A stretch of 50,671 bases of DNA from Actinomycetota bacterium (GTDB taxonomy: Bacteria; Actinomycetota; Humimicrobiia; Humimicrobiales; Humimicrobiaceae). The notes below the pieces were generated by a model, which saw only the letters and a list, made by a program, of their open reading frames with translations, was not told the origin of the DNA and ran no database searches. Both the position numbers and the translations under genes were made by a program. Shown here piece after piece: positions 17,802 to 26,438 of the stretch (the first letter of the stretch is position 1; every line of letters starts with the position of its first letter). The stretch spans positions 1-50,671 of the forward strand of contig JAMDEN010000027.1 of NCBI GenBank assembly GCA_023487035.1, in the 5' to 3' direction.

Positions 17802-18905
17802 TTGATAGAAACAGCTAAAATACTTCCCTATGAAGGTGATATAGATAAAAACAGACTTCTTAGTGCTTTCAGAAGAGAAAAAGTAGATAGAGTTCCTAAT
17901 TTTGAAATATTAATTGAAGACAGTCATGTTGAAAAAATATTAGGCCGCTATGCAGGAAATACCTTAGCAGTTGGAGGAGATCCTGCAAAAGGAGCTAATG
18001 CTCCGGCTGGCAGGCCAATGTATCCGGCTGATTATATAGAACTTTGCAAAATCATAGGCCAGGATGCAATGATGTTTGATGGAGGACTCTGGACCCCGTT
18101 TAAAAAACAGGATGAAAATGGCAACTGGGTTAATGCTTTTGATAGATCAGTTAGAACAAGAAAGGATTTTGAAAGCTTAAAACTTGATTCAGAAAATGCA
18201 ATACAAAATACCGTAAATTATATTCGTGAATATAAAGAAGAGGTTAAAAAACAGAATATAAACTTGGGTGTAACAGCCCTTTACGGATGTCTTATCCAGA
18301 CATTATATGAATTTGTTGTAGGCATGAATGATTTTATGATGATGATTTATGAAGACAGAGACCTTGTTGAGGATATGCTTGAAGTTTCAACAGTTCATTT
18401 CGTTAATTTAACCAAAGCAATGGTAGCTGAAAAAGTAGACTTTATATTCCCGGCAGATGACGTTGCATTTAAAACAGGACTCTTTATCCCTCCTAAACTT
18501 ATGAAAGAAATGTGGATTCCAAGAATGGCTCGTATATTTGAACCTGCCCTTAATGCAAATATTCCAATAATGTTTCATTCTGATGGTAAAGTAGATGATA
18601 TAGTAGAAGACCTTATAAATATAGGCTTAAATTGCTTGAATCCGATGGATCCTTATGGAATAGATTATCGTGACTATAAGAAAAGATTCGGTTCAAGACT
18701 GTGCTTATCAGGAAATATTGATGTTGAATTTCCACTCTCAAAAGGGACACCTGAAGATGTTGAAAAAGATGTAAAAGAACACATGGAAGTACTTAAACCG
18801 GGATACGGTTATGTAGCAACATGCTCTCATTCAATAGTAAATTACATACCTCATGAGAACTATATAGCCTACATTAATGCGATTCATAAATACGGCAGGT
18901 ATTAA
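17802..18905 (+). CDS. Uroporphyrinogen-decarboxylase-like methyltransferase (MtaA/CmuA family)
   Basis: A 367-residue URO-D-fold protein that starts with TTG 7 bases after AAAGGAGG. Family members of this type move methyl groups to or from a corrinoid protein, and the corrinoid protein gene follows 39 bases later. Zn ligands in MtaA are His-x-Cys plus a late Cys; here His259 and Cys341 (ATCSHS) are present, but the middle Cys is Asp261 (FHSDGK). This change occurs in several URO-D-like subgroups and argues against a thiol (coenzyme M) acceptor. Its place inside a rhamnose operon suggests demethylation of an O-methyl sugar or use of another methylated compound. True heme-pathway HemE is unlikely. 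Confidence 0.82.
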   Translation: MIETAKILPYEGDIDKNRLLSAFRREKVDRVPNFEILIEDSHVEKILGRYAGNTLAVGGDPAKGANAPAGRPMYPADYIELCKIIGQDAMMFDGGLWTPFKKQDENGNWVNAFDRSVRTRKDFESLKLDSENAIQNTVNYIREYKEEVKKQNINLGVTALYGCLIQTLYEFVVGMNDFMMMIYEDRDLVEDMLEVSTVHFVNLTKAMVAEKVDFIFPADDVAFKTGLFIPPKLMKEMWIPRMARIFEPALNANIPIMFHSDGKVDDIVEDLINIGLNCLNPMDPYGIDYRDYKKRFGSRLCLSGNIDVEFPLSKGTPEDVEKDVKEHMEVLKPGYGYVATCSHSIVNYIPHENYIAYINAIHKYGRY

Positions 18906-18944
18906 TAAATATTTATAAATCTTTTATCTAAAAGGAGTTACTTT

Positions 18945-19592
18945 ATGGCAATACTTGATGATATTTACAGCACAACAGTAAAAGGAGCATACAAAGAAAT
19001 AGAGCCCTTAATTCAAAAAGCACTCGGTGAAAATATTGATATAAATGACATAATAAATAATTCTCTTTCAAAGGCAATGATATATGTTGGAGATAAATTC
19101 TCAACAGGTGAGCTTTACATGCCTGATATGCTGCTATCTGCTAAGACAATGAAAGCTGCAATGGAGGTACTTAAGCCGCACATGAAGAAAAATAGTCACA
19201 TAGCAGAAAAAGGTACAATTGTAATAGGCACTGTTAAAGGTGATCTTCATGATATAGGTAAAAACCTGGTTATTACAATGGCTGAAGGTCAAGGCTTTAA
19301 AGTTATAGATTTAGGTATAGATGTGGATTATTCTAAATTTGTTGATGCAATAAAAGAGAATAATCCTGATATAGTTGCATTTTCAGGTCTTCTTACAACT
19401 ACACTTGCAAATATACCAACTCATATAAAAGCAATAGCTGATGCAGGTCTAAGAGATAATGTAATACTTGCAGTAGGAGGTGCTCCTGTTACAAGACATT
19501 TTGCAGACATGTATAATATAGAAATATATGCTCCAGATGCTTCAGCTGCTGCCAAGGAGTTTGTAAAAGCTGTGGAAAATAAGAAGAAATAG
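18945..19592 (+). CDS. Corrinoid (B12-binding) methyltransfer protein
   Basis: A 215-residue cobalamin-binding shuttle protein of the MtbC/MttC/MtaC type. An N-terminal helical cap domain (about 1-88) precedes the B12 domain, whose DxHxxG motif is Asp100, His102 and Gly105 (GDLHDIGKN); His102 is the lower cobalt ligand. The C-terminal part contains the usual SGLLTTT and AVGGAPVT segments. AAAGGAG precedes the ATG. It should carry the methyl group between a substrate methyltransferase and an acceptor; the upstream URO-D-like protein is its partner. No reductive activase (RamA-like) gene is in the window. Confidence 0.92.
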   Translation: MAILDDIYSTTVKGAYKEIEPLIQKALGENIDINDIINNSLSKAMIYVGDKFSTGELYMPDMLLSAKTMKAAMEVLKPHMKKNSHIAEKGTIVIGTVKGDLHDIGKNLVITMAEGQGFKVIDLGIDVDYSKFVDAIKENNPDIVAFSGLLTTTLANIPTHIKAIADAGLRDNVILAVGGAPVTRHFADMYNIEIYAPDASAAAKEFVKAVENKKK

Positions 19593-19799
19593 AAATATCA
19601 GATAAATAATAGATATGGCAAATATATAAAAGCAAAATAAATAGAAAATTTTTTGATTTAAATTATAATGTTTGCAAAATATTATTTTCTGTTTAAGTTA
19701 ATTTTCAGTTAATTTATCTGAATTAGTTTTATTTTAAAATTATAAAAAAATACTGATATTTTTAAAAATAATTTTCAAAAATAAACAGGAGGAAATAAA

Positions 19800-20120
19800 A
19801 TGGCAAGATATGGCATGATTTGGAAAATAAAACCTGAATTAAAAGAAGAATACAAAAAAGATCATGATAATATTTGGCCTGATATGAAAAAAGCATTAAA
19901 GGATTGTGGATATAGGAATTATTCAATATATTTTAGAAAAGACGGCACAATGTTTGCTTATCTGGAACATGATAATTTAGAAGAAGGCAGCAAAAAAATG
20001 GCAGCTACTGAAGTTAATACAAGATGGCAGAAAGCAATGGCTAAATATTTTGTAAACAGTGATCCCACGATTCTTGGACCTGAAATAGAAATGCTTGAAG
20101 AAGTTTTTCATATTGATTAA
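19800..20120 (+). CDS. rhaM: L-rhamnose mutarotase
   Basis: A 106-residue RhaM protein, which interconverts the alpha and beta anomers of L-rhamnose. Length and start are family-typical. The conserved segments around His22 (DHDNIWPDM) and Tyr/Phe-rich YSIYFRKDGTMFAYLE match; His22 is the catalytic residue known in E. coli YiiL. AGGAGG precedes the ATG. This gene is the strongest single sign that the 9817-20120 region handles L-rhamnose or a close relative. Confidence 0.93.
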   Translation: MARYGMIWKIKPELKEEYKKDHDNIWPDMKKALKDCGYRNYSIYFRKDGTMFAYLEHDNLEEGSKKMAATEVNTRWQKAMAKYFVNSDPTILGPEIEMLEEVFHID

Positions 20121-20474
20121 TTATGTCACGGGGACGTATAATTTGACATGATTACCAAAGAGATGTCAAGTTAATAGTTTTCCTGCAATCTCAACTCATG
20201 CTTCTGCGTATAATTTGATAAATAATATTTTATAAAAATAATATAGTTAGAATTATTCCTGCTGGTTTAAAAGATATTTATAAATATCATAAATATCATG
20301 TTTATATTTTTATATTTACATTTTATACTATATAAAAATTCAAGTCTTGTATCCATTTTAGGCTCATTTCTCGCTATGTAAAAGAAGTAAAGCAAATATT
20401 TACAAATCACCGAAACTATTAACTCGCCTTAACGTCTTTTTATTAAACCGTATTTAAAATTAATTGGGGGATTT
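20121..20474. other. 354-bp spacer with a likely mobile-element remnant
   Basis: No gene is seen. The first 100 bases are less A/T-rich than the surroundings and include TGTCACGGGGACG at 20124-20136, a phrase I recall from ends of Y1-transposase/REP-like elements. A 12-base direct repeat CGTATAATTTGA lies at 20135-20146 and 20207-20218. AGTTAATAGTTT near 20168-20180 recurs inverted as AAACTATTAACT near 20414-20425, roughly bounding the region. It probably is a decayed insertion; the rest shows nothing. Confidence 0.35.
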
Positions 20475-21626
20475 ATGAGATATTTATTAACAGAAGAACA
20501 AAAAATGATAGTTGAAATTTGTAGAAGAATAGTAGAAGAAAGAATTATTCCTGTAAGAGCTGAATTAGATGAGAAAATGATTTTTCCTGCAGAAATAATA
20601 GCTGAAATTGGCAGAAGTGATCTTTTCAGATTATTTATTCCTGAAAAATATGGGGGAATGGGAACAGGTATTTTTGAGGTATGTCTTGCAACTGAAGAAT
20701 TAAGCAGGGGTGATTTAAGTGTAGCGACAACGTATGCTGCAAGCGGCCTTGGCTTTATACCAATAATTTTAATGGGCAGCGAAGAACAGAAAGAAAGATA
20801 TCTTCCGCAACTTGCAAGTGGAGAAAAGCTCGCAGCTTTTGGACTAACCGAGGCGGATGCTGGAAGTGATGTAAGTGCAATTAGAACAACAGCAGTTAAA
20901 GATGGTAATTATTATATTTTAAATGGAACAAAACAATGGATAACAAACGGTGGAGAAGCAGATATTTATACTGTTTTTGCTAAAACTGATCCCTCAAGAG
21001 GAGCAAGAGGGGTTAGCGCTTTCATAGTTGAAAAAGGAACAGAAGGTTTCGAATTTGGAAAGAAAGAAAATAAACTTGGAATAAGAGCTTCTGCAACAAG
21101 AGAATTAATATTTAATGATTGTAAAGTTCCAAAAGAAAATCTTATATCTAAAGAAGGTATGGGTTTTATCATAATAATGAAAACCTTTGATCAATCAAGA
21201 CCTGCTGTTGGGGCTCAAGCTGTTGGAGTAGCACAAGCAGCATTAGAAGAAGCGTTAAATTATTCAAAGATAAGATTTCAGTTTGATTCTTCGATATCAT
21301 CTTTTCAGGCAATTCAGCATATGCTTGCTGATATGGCAACCAATGTTGAAGCAGCAAGATCACTTGTTTATTATACTGCACAAGCAATTGATAATGGTGA
21401 GAAAGATATTTCAAGATTATCTGCAATGTCTAAATTATTTGCTTCAGATATGGCAATGAAAGTTACTACAGATGCAGTGCAAATATTTGGAGGCTACGGA
21501 TTTATGAAAGATTACCCGGTTGAGAAAATGATGAGAGATGCAAAAATAACTCAGATATATGAAGGAACCAATCAGATTCAGCGAAATATAATAGCACTTG
21601 ACCTTATAAAAAAAGGTTTTATTTAA
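20475..21626 (+). CDS. Acyl-CoA dehydrogenase
   Basis: A 383-residue flavoprotein of the butyryl/short-chain acyl-CoA dehydrogenase family. The FAD/substrate segment LTEADAGSD, the WITNGG loop and the C-terminal catalytic-base motif YEGTNQIQR (Glu363) are all present. TTGGGGG precedes the ATG. EtfB and ferredoxin-EtfA genes follow, so it probably works as the dehydrogenase/reductase module of an electron-transferring (possibly bifurcating) complex that reduces an enoyl-CoA. Chain-length preference cannot be read here. Confidence 0.93.
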   Translation: MRYLLTEEQKMIVEICRRIVEERIIPVRAELDEKMIFPAEIIAEIGRSDLFRLFIPEKYGGMGTGIFEVCLATEELSRGDLSVATTYAASGLGFIPIILMGSEEQKERYLPQLASGEKLAAFGLTEADAGSDVSAIRTTAVKDGNYYILNGTKQWITNGGEADIYTVFAKTDPSRGARGVSAFIVEKGTEGFEFGKKENKLGIRASATRELIFNDCKVPKENLISKEGMGFIIIMKTFDQSRPAVGAQAVGVAQAALEEALNYSKIRFQFDSSISSFQAIQHMLADMATNVEAARSLVYYTAQAIDNGEKDISRLSAMSKLFASDMAMKVTTDAVQIFGGYGFMKDYPVEKMMRDAKITQIYEGTNQIQRNIIALDLIKKGFI

Positions 21627-21785
21627 AATTTTAAAATTATAATTTTTATAAGAATTATAAAATTTATTATCTTATTTTCTAAGAGGTAATCAGGATTATT
21701 AATAAAAAGGTAATATTTTTTTAATAAAAATTATATGCAGGAGTTTTAAAAATATTAACAATAAATAACAGGATTATTAAATATA

Positions 21786-22610
21786 ATGGCCGATAAGTTA
21801 ACAATTATAGTATGTATAAAACAAGTACCAGGTATAACTGAAATTAAAATAAATCCAGAAACGAACACTCTTATAAGAGAAGGGATTGAAAATATAATAA
21901 ATCCGTTTGATACATATGCGATAGAAGAAGGTGTTAGACTAAAAGAAAGATTTTTATCTGATACTAATAATATTAATTCAGATATTCAGGTTATTGCTAT
22001 CAGCATGGGTCCGCCCCAGTCAAAAGAAATTTTAAAAGAGGCAATTTCACTTGGAGTTGATAATGGGATTTTACTCTCTGACAGGGCTTTTGCCGGTTCA
22101 GATACATGGGCAACTGCTTATACTTTGTCAAAGGCAATTAAAAAAATTGAAGGCTGGAAAATCATAATTCTTGGCAAGCAAACACTTGATGGCGATACAG
22201 GTCAAGTTGGTCCGGAGCTTGCTCAAATTTTAAATATACCTTTTTTAGGATATGCAAGCAAAATTGTAGAAATTGATAAAAATAAAATAATAATAAAAAG
22301 GCTTATGGAAGACAGATATGAAACATTTGAAATGAAGCTTCCTGTTGCAATATCTGTTGGCAAGGACATAAATATTCCCAGAATTCCTTCGCTTAGAGGA
22401 AAAATGAAAGCTAAAAGTGCAGATATACCTGTTTGGGATAATAAACACCTGGGTTTGGATGAAAAAGAATGCGGACTTAATGGTTCTTATACTCAGGTAA
22501 TAAAAATATTTACTCCTGAACATAAACATGAAATTAAAATCATAAAAGGGACACCAGAAGAACAAGTTAATGAGATATATTCTAGATTAAAAGAATTAAA
22601 TTTAATTTAA
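21786..22610 (+). CDS. etfB: Electron transfer flavoprotein beta subunit
   Basis: A 274-residue EtfB. Visible family segments are VCIKQVPG at the N terminus, NPFDTYAIEEGVRLKE, and GKQTLDGDTGQVGPELA near 135-150. The DGDTxQVGP block is typical of Etf subunits linked to flavin-based electron bifurcation with butyryl-CoA dehydrogenase. It lies between the acyl-CoA dehydrogenase gene and etfA, the usual trio. The ATG has only a weak ribosome-binding site. Confidence 0.93.
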   Translation: MADKLTIIVCIKQVPGITEIKINPETNTLIREGIENIINPFDTYAIEEGVRLKERFLSDTNNINSDIQVIAISMGPPQSKEILKEAISLGVDNGILLSDRAFAGSDTWATAYTLSKAIKKIEGWKIIILGKQTLDGDTGQVGPELAQILNIPFLGYASKIVEIDKNKIIIKRLMEDRYETFEMKLPVAISVGKDINIPRIPSLRGKMKAKSADIPVWDNKHLGLDEKECGLNGSYTQVIKIFTPEHKHEIKIIKGTPEEQVNEIYSRLKELNLI

Positions 22611-22661
22611 TTTATGAATTTAGTTTATGAATTGGCTTTTTAAAGAATTTATTATTTTTTT

Positions 22662-22709
22662 GAATCTAATTTAATAAGAATCTAATTTAATAAGAATTTA
22701 ATTAAATAA
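22662..22709 (+). repeat. Three 16-bp tandem repeats between etfB and etfA
   Basis: GAATCTAATTTAATAA occurs twice perfectly (22662-22677, 22678-22693) and a third time with changes (22694-22709), ending shortly before the etfA ribosome-binding site TTGGAGA. Copy-number change here would alter intercistronic spacing. Confidence 0.8.
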
Positions 22710-22731
22710 GAAATTGGAGAATTTGTTTTAA

Positions 22732-23985
22732 ATGGAAATAAAAGTTGACATTCAGAAATGCACTGGTTGTGGAATATGCAAAAATTATTGTATGTATGAT
22801 GCAATAGAAATAATTAATAAAAAGGCAATAATAAATGAAAATTGTATTTATTGTGGAGCATGTGTAGAATCCTGCAAATATAATGCAATTGAAATTACAA
22901 GCGATAATAAGATTGAAAAAGATTTTTCTGATTACAAGGGTGTATGTGTTTTTCTTGAAACACATGATAATAAAATTATTGATGTAGGTTTTGAACTTTT
23001 AAGTACTGGTAAAATTCTTGCAAATAATCTTGGAGTTAATTTATCTGCTGTTTTGATTTGTGATAACGAACCATTGAATTTGTATGATGTTTTTAAATTC
23101 GGACTGAACGAGCTTTTTTTTGTAAAAAGCAATATTTTTATAAACAATACAGATGATATTTTTGCAAAAGCATTAGTGCAAGTTATAAATAAATATAAAC
23201 CGGAGATTTTTCTTGCTGGTGCAACAATGTTTGGAAGAACATTAATTCCAAAAGTTGCTGCAATAATTAAAACAGGCTTAACTGCTGATTGCACAGCATT
23301 ATCCATTGATAATGATAAAAAAATTCTCCTTCAGACAAGACCTACATTTGGAGGAAATATTCTGGCAACCATTGTTACTAAAAATTCAAGACCCCAAATG
23401 GCAACTGTAAGGCCTCATGTAATGGAAATTAAGTATGAAAACAAAACTAATGATACAGATAACAATCAGAATAATAATAATGAAAAAGGTTTATCACTTT
23501 CTGATTATCGAAACAAAATAAAATATATAGAAATTGATGAATCAAAATTTAAAACAAAATATAAATTAATCAGCAAGGAAAAAGAAACAGAAGAAAAAAT
23601 AAATTTAAATGATTATGATGTAATAGTTTCAGGCGGAAGAGGTCTTGGTGGTGCAGATAAATTTAAAATGTTAAAGGAACTTGCAGAGCTGCTGGGTGGG
23701 GTAGTAGGAGCTTCAAGAGCAGCAGTTGATTCTAACTGGATATCATATCCTCATCAAGTCGGGCAAACCGGAAAAACAGTTAATCCGAAATTATATATTG
23801 CAGTAGGAATTTCAGGGGCAATTCAGCATCTTGCAGGTATGCAAACTTCAGATATGATAATTGCTATAAACAAGGATCCCAATGCACCGATATTTAAAGT
23901 TGCTAATTATGGTATTGTGGGGGATATGTTTGATATTATACCTAAGCTTATTAACAAAATTAAAGCTGGCAAACCCATAATTTAA
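22732..23985 (+). CDS. etfA: Electron transfer flavoprotein alpha subunit with N-terminal 2[4Fe-4S] ferredoxin domain
   Basis: A 417-residue fusion. Residues 1-55 are a bacterial ferredoxin with two CxxCxxCxxxC sets (Cys10, 13, 16, 20 and Cys38, 41, 44, 48). The remainder is EtfA with the FAD-binding C-terminal block (VSGGRGLGG, GASRAAVDSNW, QVGQTGKTVNP, GISGAIQH). Ferredoxin-EtfA fusions are known from bifurcating caffeoyl-CoA and lactate systems, where the extra clusters pass electrons to ferredoxin. An Asn-rich loop near 240-250 is lineage-flavoured low complexity. Together with etfB and the acyl-CoA dehydrogenase this is a complete electron-transfer module. Confidence 0.95.
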   Translation: MEIKVDIQKCTGCGICKNYCMYDAIEIINKKAIINENCIYCGACVESCKYNAIEITSDNKIEKDFSDYKGVCVFLETHDNKIIDVGFELLSTGKILANNLGVNLSAVLICDNEPLNLYDVFKFGLNELFFVKSNIFINNTDDIFAKALVQVINKYKPEIFLAGATMFGRTLIPKVAAIIKTGLTADCTALSIDNDKKILLQTRPTFGGNILATIVTKNSRPQMATVRPHVMEIKYENKTNDTDNNQNNNNEKGLSLSDYRNKIKYIEIDESKFKTKYKLISKEKETEEKINLNDYDVIVSGGRGLGGADKFKMLKELAELLGGVVGASRAAVDSNWISYPHQVGQTGKTVNPKLYIAVGISGAIQHLAGMQTSDMIIAINKDPNAPIFKVANYGIVGDMFDIIPKLINKIKAGKPII

Positions 23986-24048
23986 AAAGTTGGTAAAATA
24001 ATTTTAATTTAAAATTTTTTTTAAAATAAAAAATACTTGACTATTTAC

Positions 24049-24070
24049 TACTAAATCAATAGACTTAGTA
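24049..24070. promoter_or_regulatory. Inverted-repeat operator, probable Rrf2-family site
   Basis: TACTAAATC and GACTTAGTA are inverted nine-base arms (one mismatch) around a 4-base centre. Rrf2 regulators bind palindromes of this size. The site overlaps the -35 region of the DoxX-like gene, and an Rrf2 gene lies 1 kb downstream. Confidence 0.5.
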
Positions 24071-24088
24071 ATAATTATAGTGTATAAA
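24060..24088 (+). promoter_or_regulatory. Promoter-like pair for DoxX-like gene
   Basis: TAGACT (24060-24065) and TATAAA (24083-24088) are separated by 17 bases. A second candidate -35, TTGACT at 24037-24042, has no good -10. Overlap with the palindrome at 24049-24070 implies repression when the regulator is bound. Confidence 0.4.
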
Positions 24089-24145
24089 TAATAATTCAAA
24101 ATATTAATAAAATATTAATAAAAGAAAAAGAAAGGGAGGTATTTT

Positions 24146-24661
24146 ATGGGCAAAGATGTTTCTATTGAAGAAAGCAAGGGTTTAAAAATTGTTCTTGCTA
24201 TTGCAAGATATGTTATGGCATTTCAATTTCTTTGGGCATTTATTGATAAGTTATTTGGTCTTGGATTTGCTACTCCTTCAGGAAAAGGTTGGATTTCTGG
24301 TGGCTCTCCAACATTTGGTTTTTTAAAAAAGGGTGCAACAGGACCATTTACTCCAATTTTTAATGCAATTGGTGGAACAGGTATCATAGACTGGTTATTC
24401 ATGTTAGCACTTTTATTTATAGGGCTAGCTTTGCTTTTAGGAATCGCAATGAAGATAGGAGCAATTTCAGGTTCGATTTTAATGTTTTTTATGTGGGCTG
24501 CAACACTTCCAAAACCAAATAATATTCTTCAAATTGATGAACATGTTGTATATATATTAGTGTTATTAATATTGATGTTTTTAAAAGCAGGCCAAATTGC
24601 AGGTCTTGGAAAATCATGGTCTAATACCAGACTTGTTAAAAGATTCCCGGGATTTGAATAA
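24146..24661 (+). CDS. DoxX/DoxD-like integral membrane protein
   Basis: A 171-residue membrane protein with about four hydrophobic segments (near 15-35, 80-100, 102-122 and 130-147). The first helix carries ARYVMAFQFLWAFIDKLFG, the pattern of the DoxX/thiosulfate:quinone oxidoreductase small-subunit family, where the Arg and Asp/Lys positions are conserved. AAAGGGAGG precedes the ATG. Family members are linked to thiosulfate oxidation or redox stress, but the function here is open. It is monocistronic, and its promoter overlaps an Rrf2-type palindrome. Confidence 0.75.
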   Translation: MGKDVSIEESKGLKIVLAIARYVMAFQFLWAFIDKLFGLGFATPSGKGWISGGSPTFGFLKKGATGPFTPIFNAIGGTGIIDWLFMLALLFIGLALLLGIAMKIGAISGSILMFFMWAATLPKPNNILQIDEHVVYILVLLILMFLKAGQIAGLGKSWSNTRLVKRFPGFE

Positions 24662-25077
24662 TAATTAAATATTTTAAATGCCAGATTTTAATAATTAAAT
24701 AATTTAATGATTAAATAAAAATAATTTGCTTTTTGAAAATTAAAGAAATCAGTTTTAATATGCGATGTAATTTCAATGAATTTAAATTTTAAAAAATCTT
24801 TTTTATATATTTTATTTTTTATATAATTATACTAATAGCAATGATAGCTGTTTAATTTTATTGTTTGGTTTCAGATTTTATATTTTTTTTAATTTTTTTA
24901 TTTATTTAAATTAATTTTTAAAAAAATTAAAATAATATAAAGAGCACGAAGATCATAAAGAGCAATAAATCAAAAAAGAACAAGATATATTATATTGATA
25001 TATAGAACGAAACAGTTATTAAAGCTATGATATAACAAATATATAAAAAAAATATATTAGTAATTTTTTTATAAGCA
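24662..25077. other. 416-bp A/T-rich spacer before the Rrf2 gene
   Basis: No gene is seen. Half-sites resembling the 24049 palindrome occur as TACTAA (24830-24835) and TTAGTA (25057-25062, close before the Rrf2 start), which would allow autoregulation, but in such A/T-rich DNA they may be chance. A purine-rich stretch at 24940-24985 has no recognised role. Confidence 0.4.
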
Positions 25078-25500
25078 ATGAAATTATCAACCAGAGGCAG
25101 ATACAGTACAAGGTTTATGATAGAATTGGCTCTTTATTATAATAAAGGGCCAATTCTTTTAAAAGAAATATGCAAGTCACAACAAATTTCTTTAAAATAT
25201 CTTTCTCAGCTTGTAATTCCTTTAAAAATTGCAGGACTGATTAAAACTTCACGTGGAGCACATGGTGGTTATTTTTTAGCAAGACCTCCTGAAGAAATAA
25301 AATTAAGTGAAATAATTACTGCAGTTGAAGGGTCATTAAACCCGGTAGAATGCATTGACAACCCTGAAATTTGTGAAAGGTCCGATAATTGTGTAACAAA
25401 AGCTATTTGGGCTGAAGTTGGAAAAAAATGCCTTGAAACACTTAGCTTTTACACATTAAAAAAGATGATAGAGCTTCAAAAAGAAATGTCAGGAAAGTAA
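25078..25500 (+). CDS. Rrf2-family transcriptional regulator, Fe-S type
   Basis: A 140-residue winged-helix regulator. The N terminus MKLSTRGRYSTR and the recognition region (LKEICKSQQISLKYLSQL) are typical of Rrf2/IscR. Three Cys at 92, 99 and 105 match the Fe-S ligand triad of IscR (92, 98, 104), so it probably senses iron-sulfur status, oxygen or nitric oxide; CymR-type cluster-free members lack this triad. The likely target is the palindrome before the DoxX-like gene. Confidence 0.9.
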   Translation: MKLSTRGRYSTRFMIELALYYNKGPILLKEICKSQQISLKYLSQLVIPLKIAGLIKTSRGAHGGYFLARPPEEIKLSEIITAVEGSLNPVECIDNPEICERSDNCVTKAIWAEVGKKCLETLSFYTLKKMIELQKEMSGK

Positions 25501-25516
25501 TATAATATAAATTATT

Positions 25517-25704
25517 CTCATATAAATTTTTCAACTGGAATTTATTTTAAAAGTGCAGGAAATCCAAATTGCGCAACGAAAGAATTTGGGGAATCTATTC
25601 ATAAAATGACTGTTAATGGGCTGGTTGATGTAATTAAGGAGTTTTATAAGGTGCAGGTTAAGCTTGAGAAAAGAACACTTCACAGGAAATGCCAGAAATC
25701 TTAA
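25517..25704 (+). pseudogene. Short open remnant without start, possible decayed gene 3' end
   Basis: The frame is open for about 62 codons up to TAA at 25702-25704 and reads like ordinary protein (segments such as FSTGIYFKSAG and KEFGESIHKMTVNG) with higher GC than nearby spacers. No start with a ribosome-binding site is present; the only internal ATG (25608) leaves about 32 residues. I do not recognise the family. It may be the tail of a gene lost by deletion. Confidence 0.3.
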
Positions 25705-25717
25705 ATTCATAAAGGAT

Positions 25718-26140
25718 TTAATTAACCTTGAAGGGAATTGATTTTATTTGTAAGCCATTCATGAATACTTTGACTTCATAGTTACCATAAGGAAAACCTT
25801 GTGATATTTTTATTTTAAATATCTTGTTTCCGCTGAATTTGTTCTCGGGCATAAAACTTTTATTATCTATCTCAAGTCCCTTATCAAGGTAAGTCCACTT
25901 AACAGAAATGTTATCTGTTTTTTGCATGTTTTTTACTTTTATTACAAGATAAATTTCTTTAGTTCCTTCTTTAAATGTATCTGTTTGTGCTGTCGGGTTT
26001 CCATTTGCATCCAGATTAGCTGTAAGAATTATTCCGTCTATGCTTACCGGTTCTTCTTTAAGGCAACCATTAGCAAAAATTAACGAAATTATGCTTATTA
26101 CTAATATTAAAATTAAAAGCAGTGTTTTTAAAAATTTCAT
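25718..26140 (-). CDS. Small lipoprotein of unknown function
   Basis: A 140-residue protein. A hydrophobic N terminus (about 3-25) ends in the lipobox ANGC, giving a lipid-anchored Cys26. The mature part reads as a single beta-rich, Ig-like domain (alternating hydrophobic strands such as IYLVIKVKNM and YEVKVFMNG). It is convergent with the remnant at 25517-25704 and divergent from the uracil-DNA glycosylase gene. No enzyme motif is seen; a cell-surface or ligand-binding role is possible. Confidence 0.75.
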   Translation of the reverse strand: MKFLKTLLLILILVISIISLIFANGCLKEEPVSIDGIILTANLDANGNPTAQTDTFKEGTKEIYLVIKVKNMQKTDNISVKWTYLDKGLEIDNKSFMPENKFSGNKIFKIKISQGFPYGNYEVKVFMNGLQIKSIPFKVN

Positions 26141-26438
26141 ATTTTTTTAAAAGTTAAATAAAAGTAAATTATTAAAAATAAATAAAAAAGTTTAAAAAAG
26201 CATAAATATGAAAAAATATTAAATTTTTAATCTCTTTTTTATTATATTATACTTAAAATTTAAATTATTAACATAAAATAAAATTTAAATTAGAAAAATA
26301 TTTTAAATTATGTTTTTATGTATAAAGATTTTACTTATATAATTATATTTCAGATATGTTTTGATTACCTTTAAAAAAAGTAATTTTAATAAGGTAGCTT
26401 TATTATTATTTAAATAGTAGTTGCTGTATTCAAATTTT

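Noticed and set aside
17802-18905. HemE (true uroporphyrinogen decarboxylase) for heme synthesis
   Set aside because: The neighbouring corrinoid protein gene and sequence style place it with the methyltransferase branch; no heme-pathway genes are near.
22662-22709. CRISPR-like array
   Set aside because: The 16-bp units are directly tandem with no spacers and number only three; no cas genes are present.
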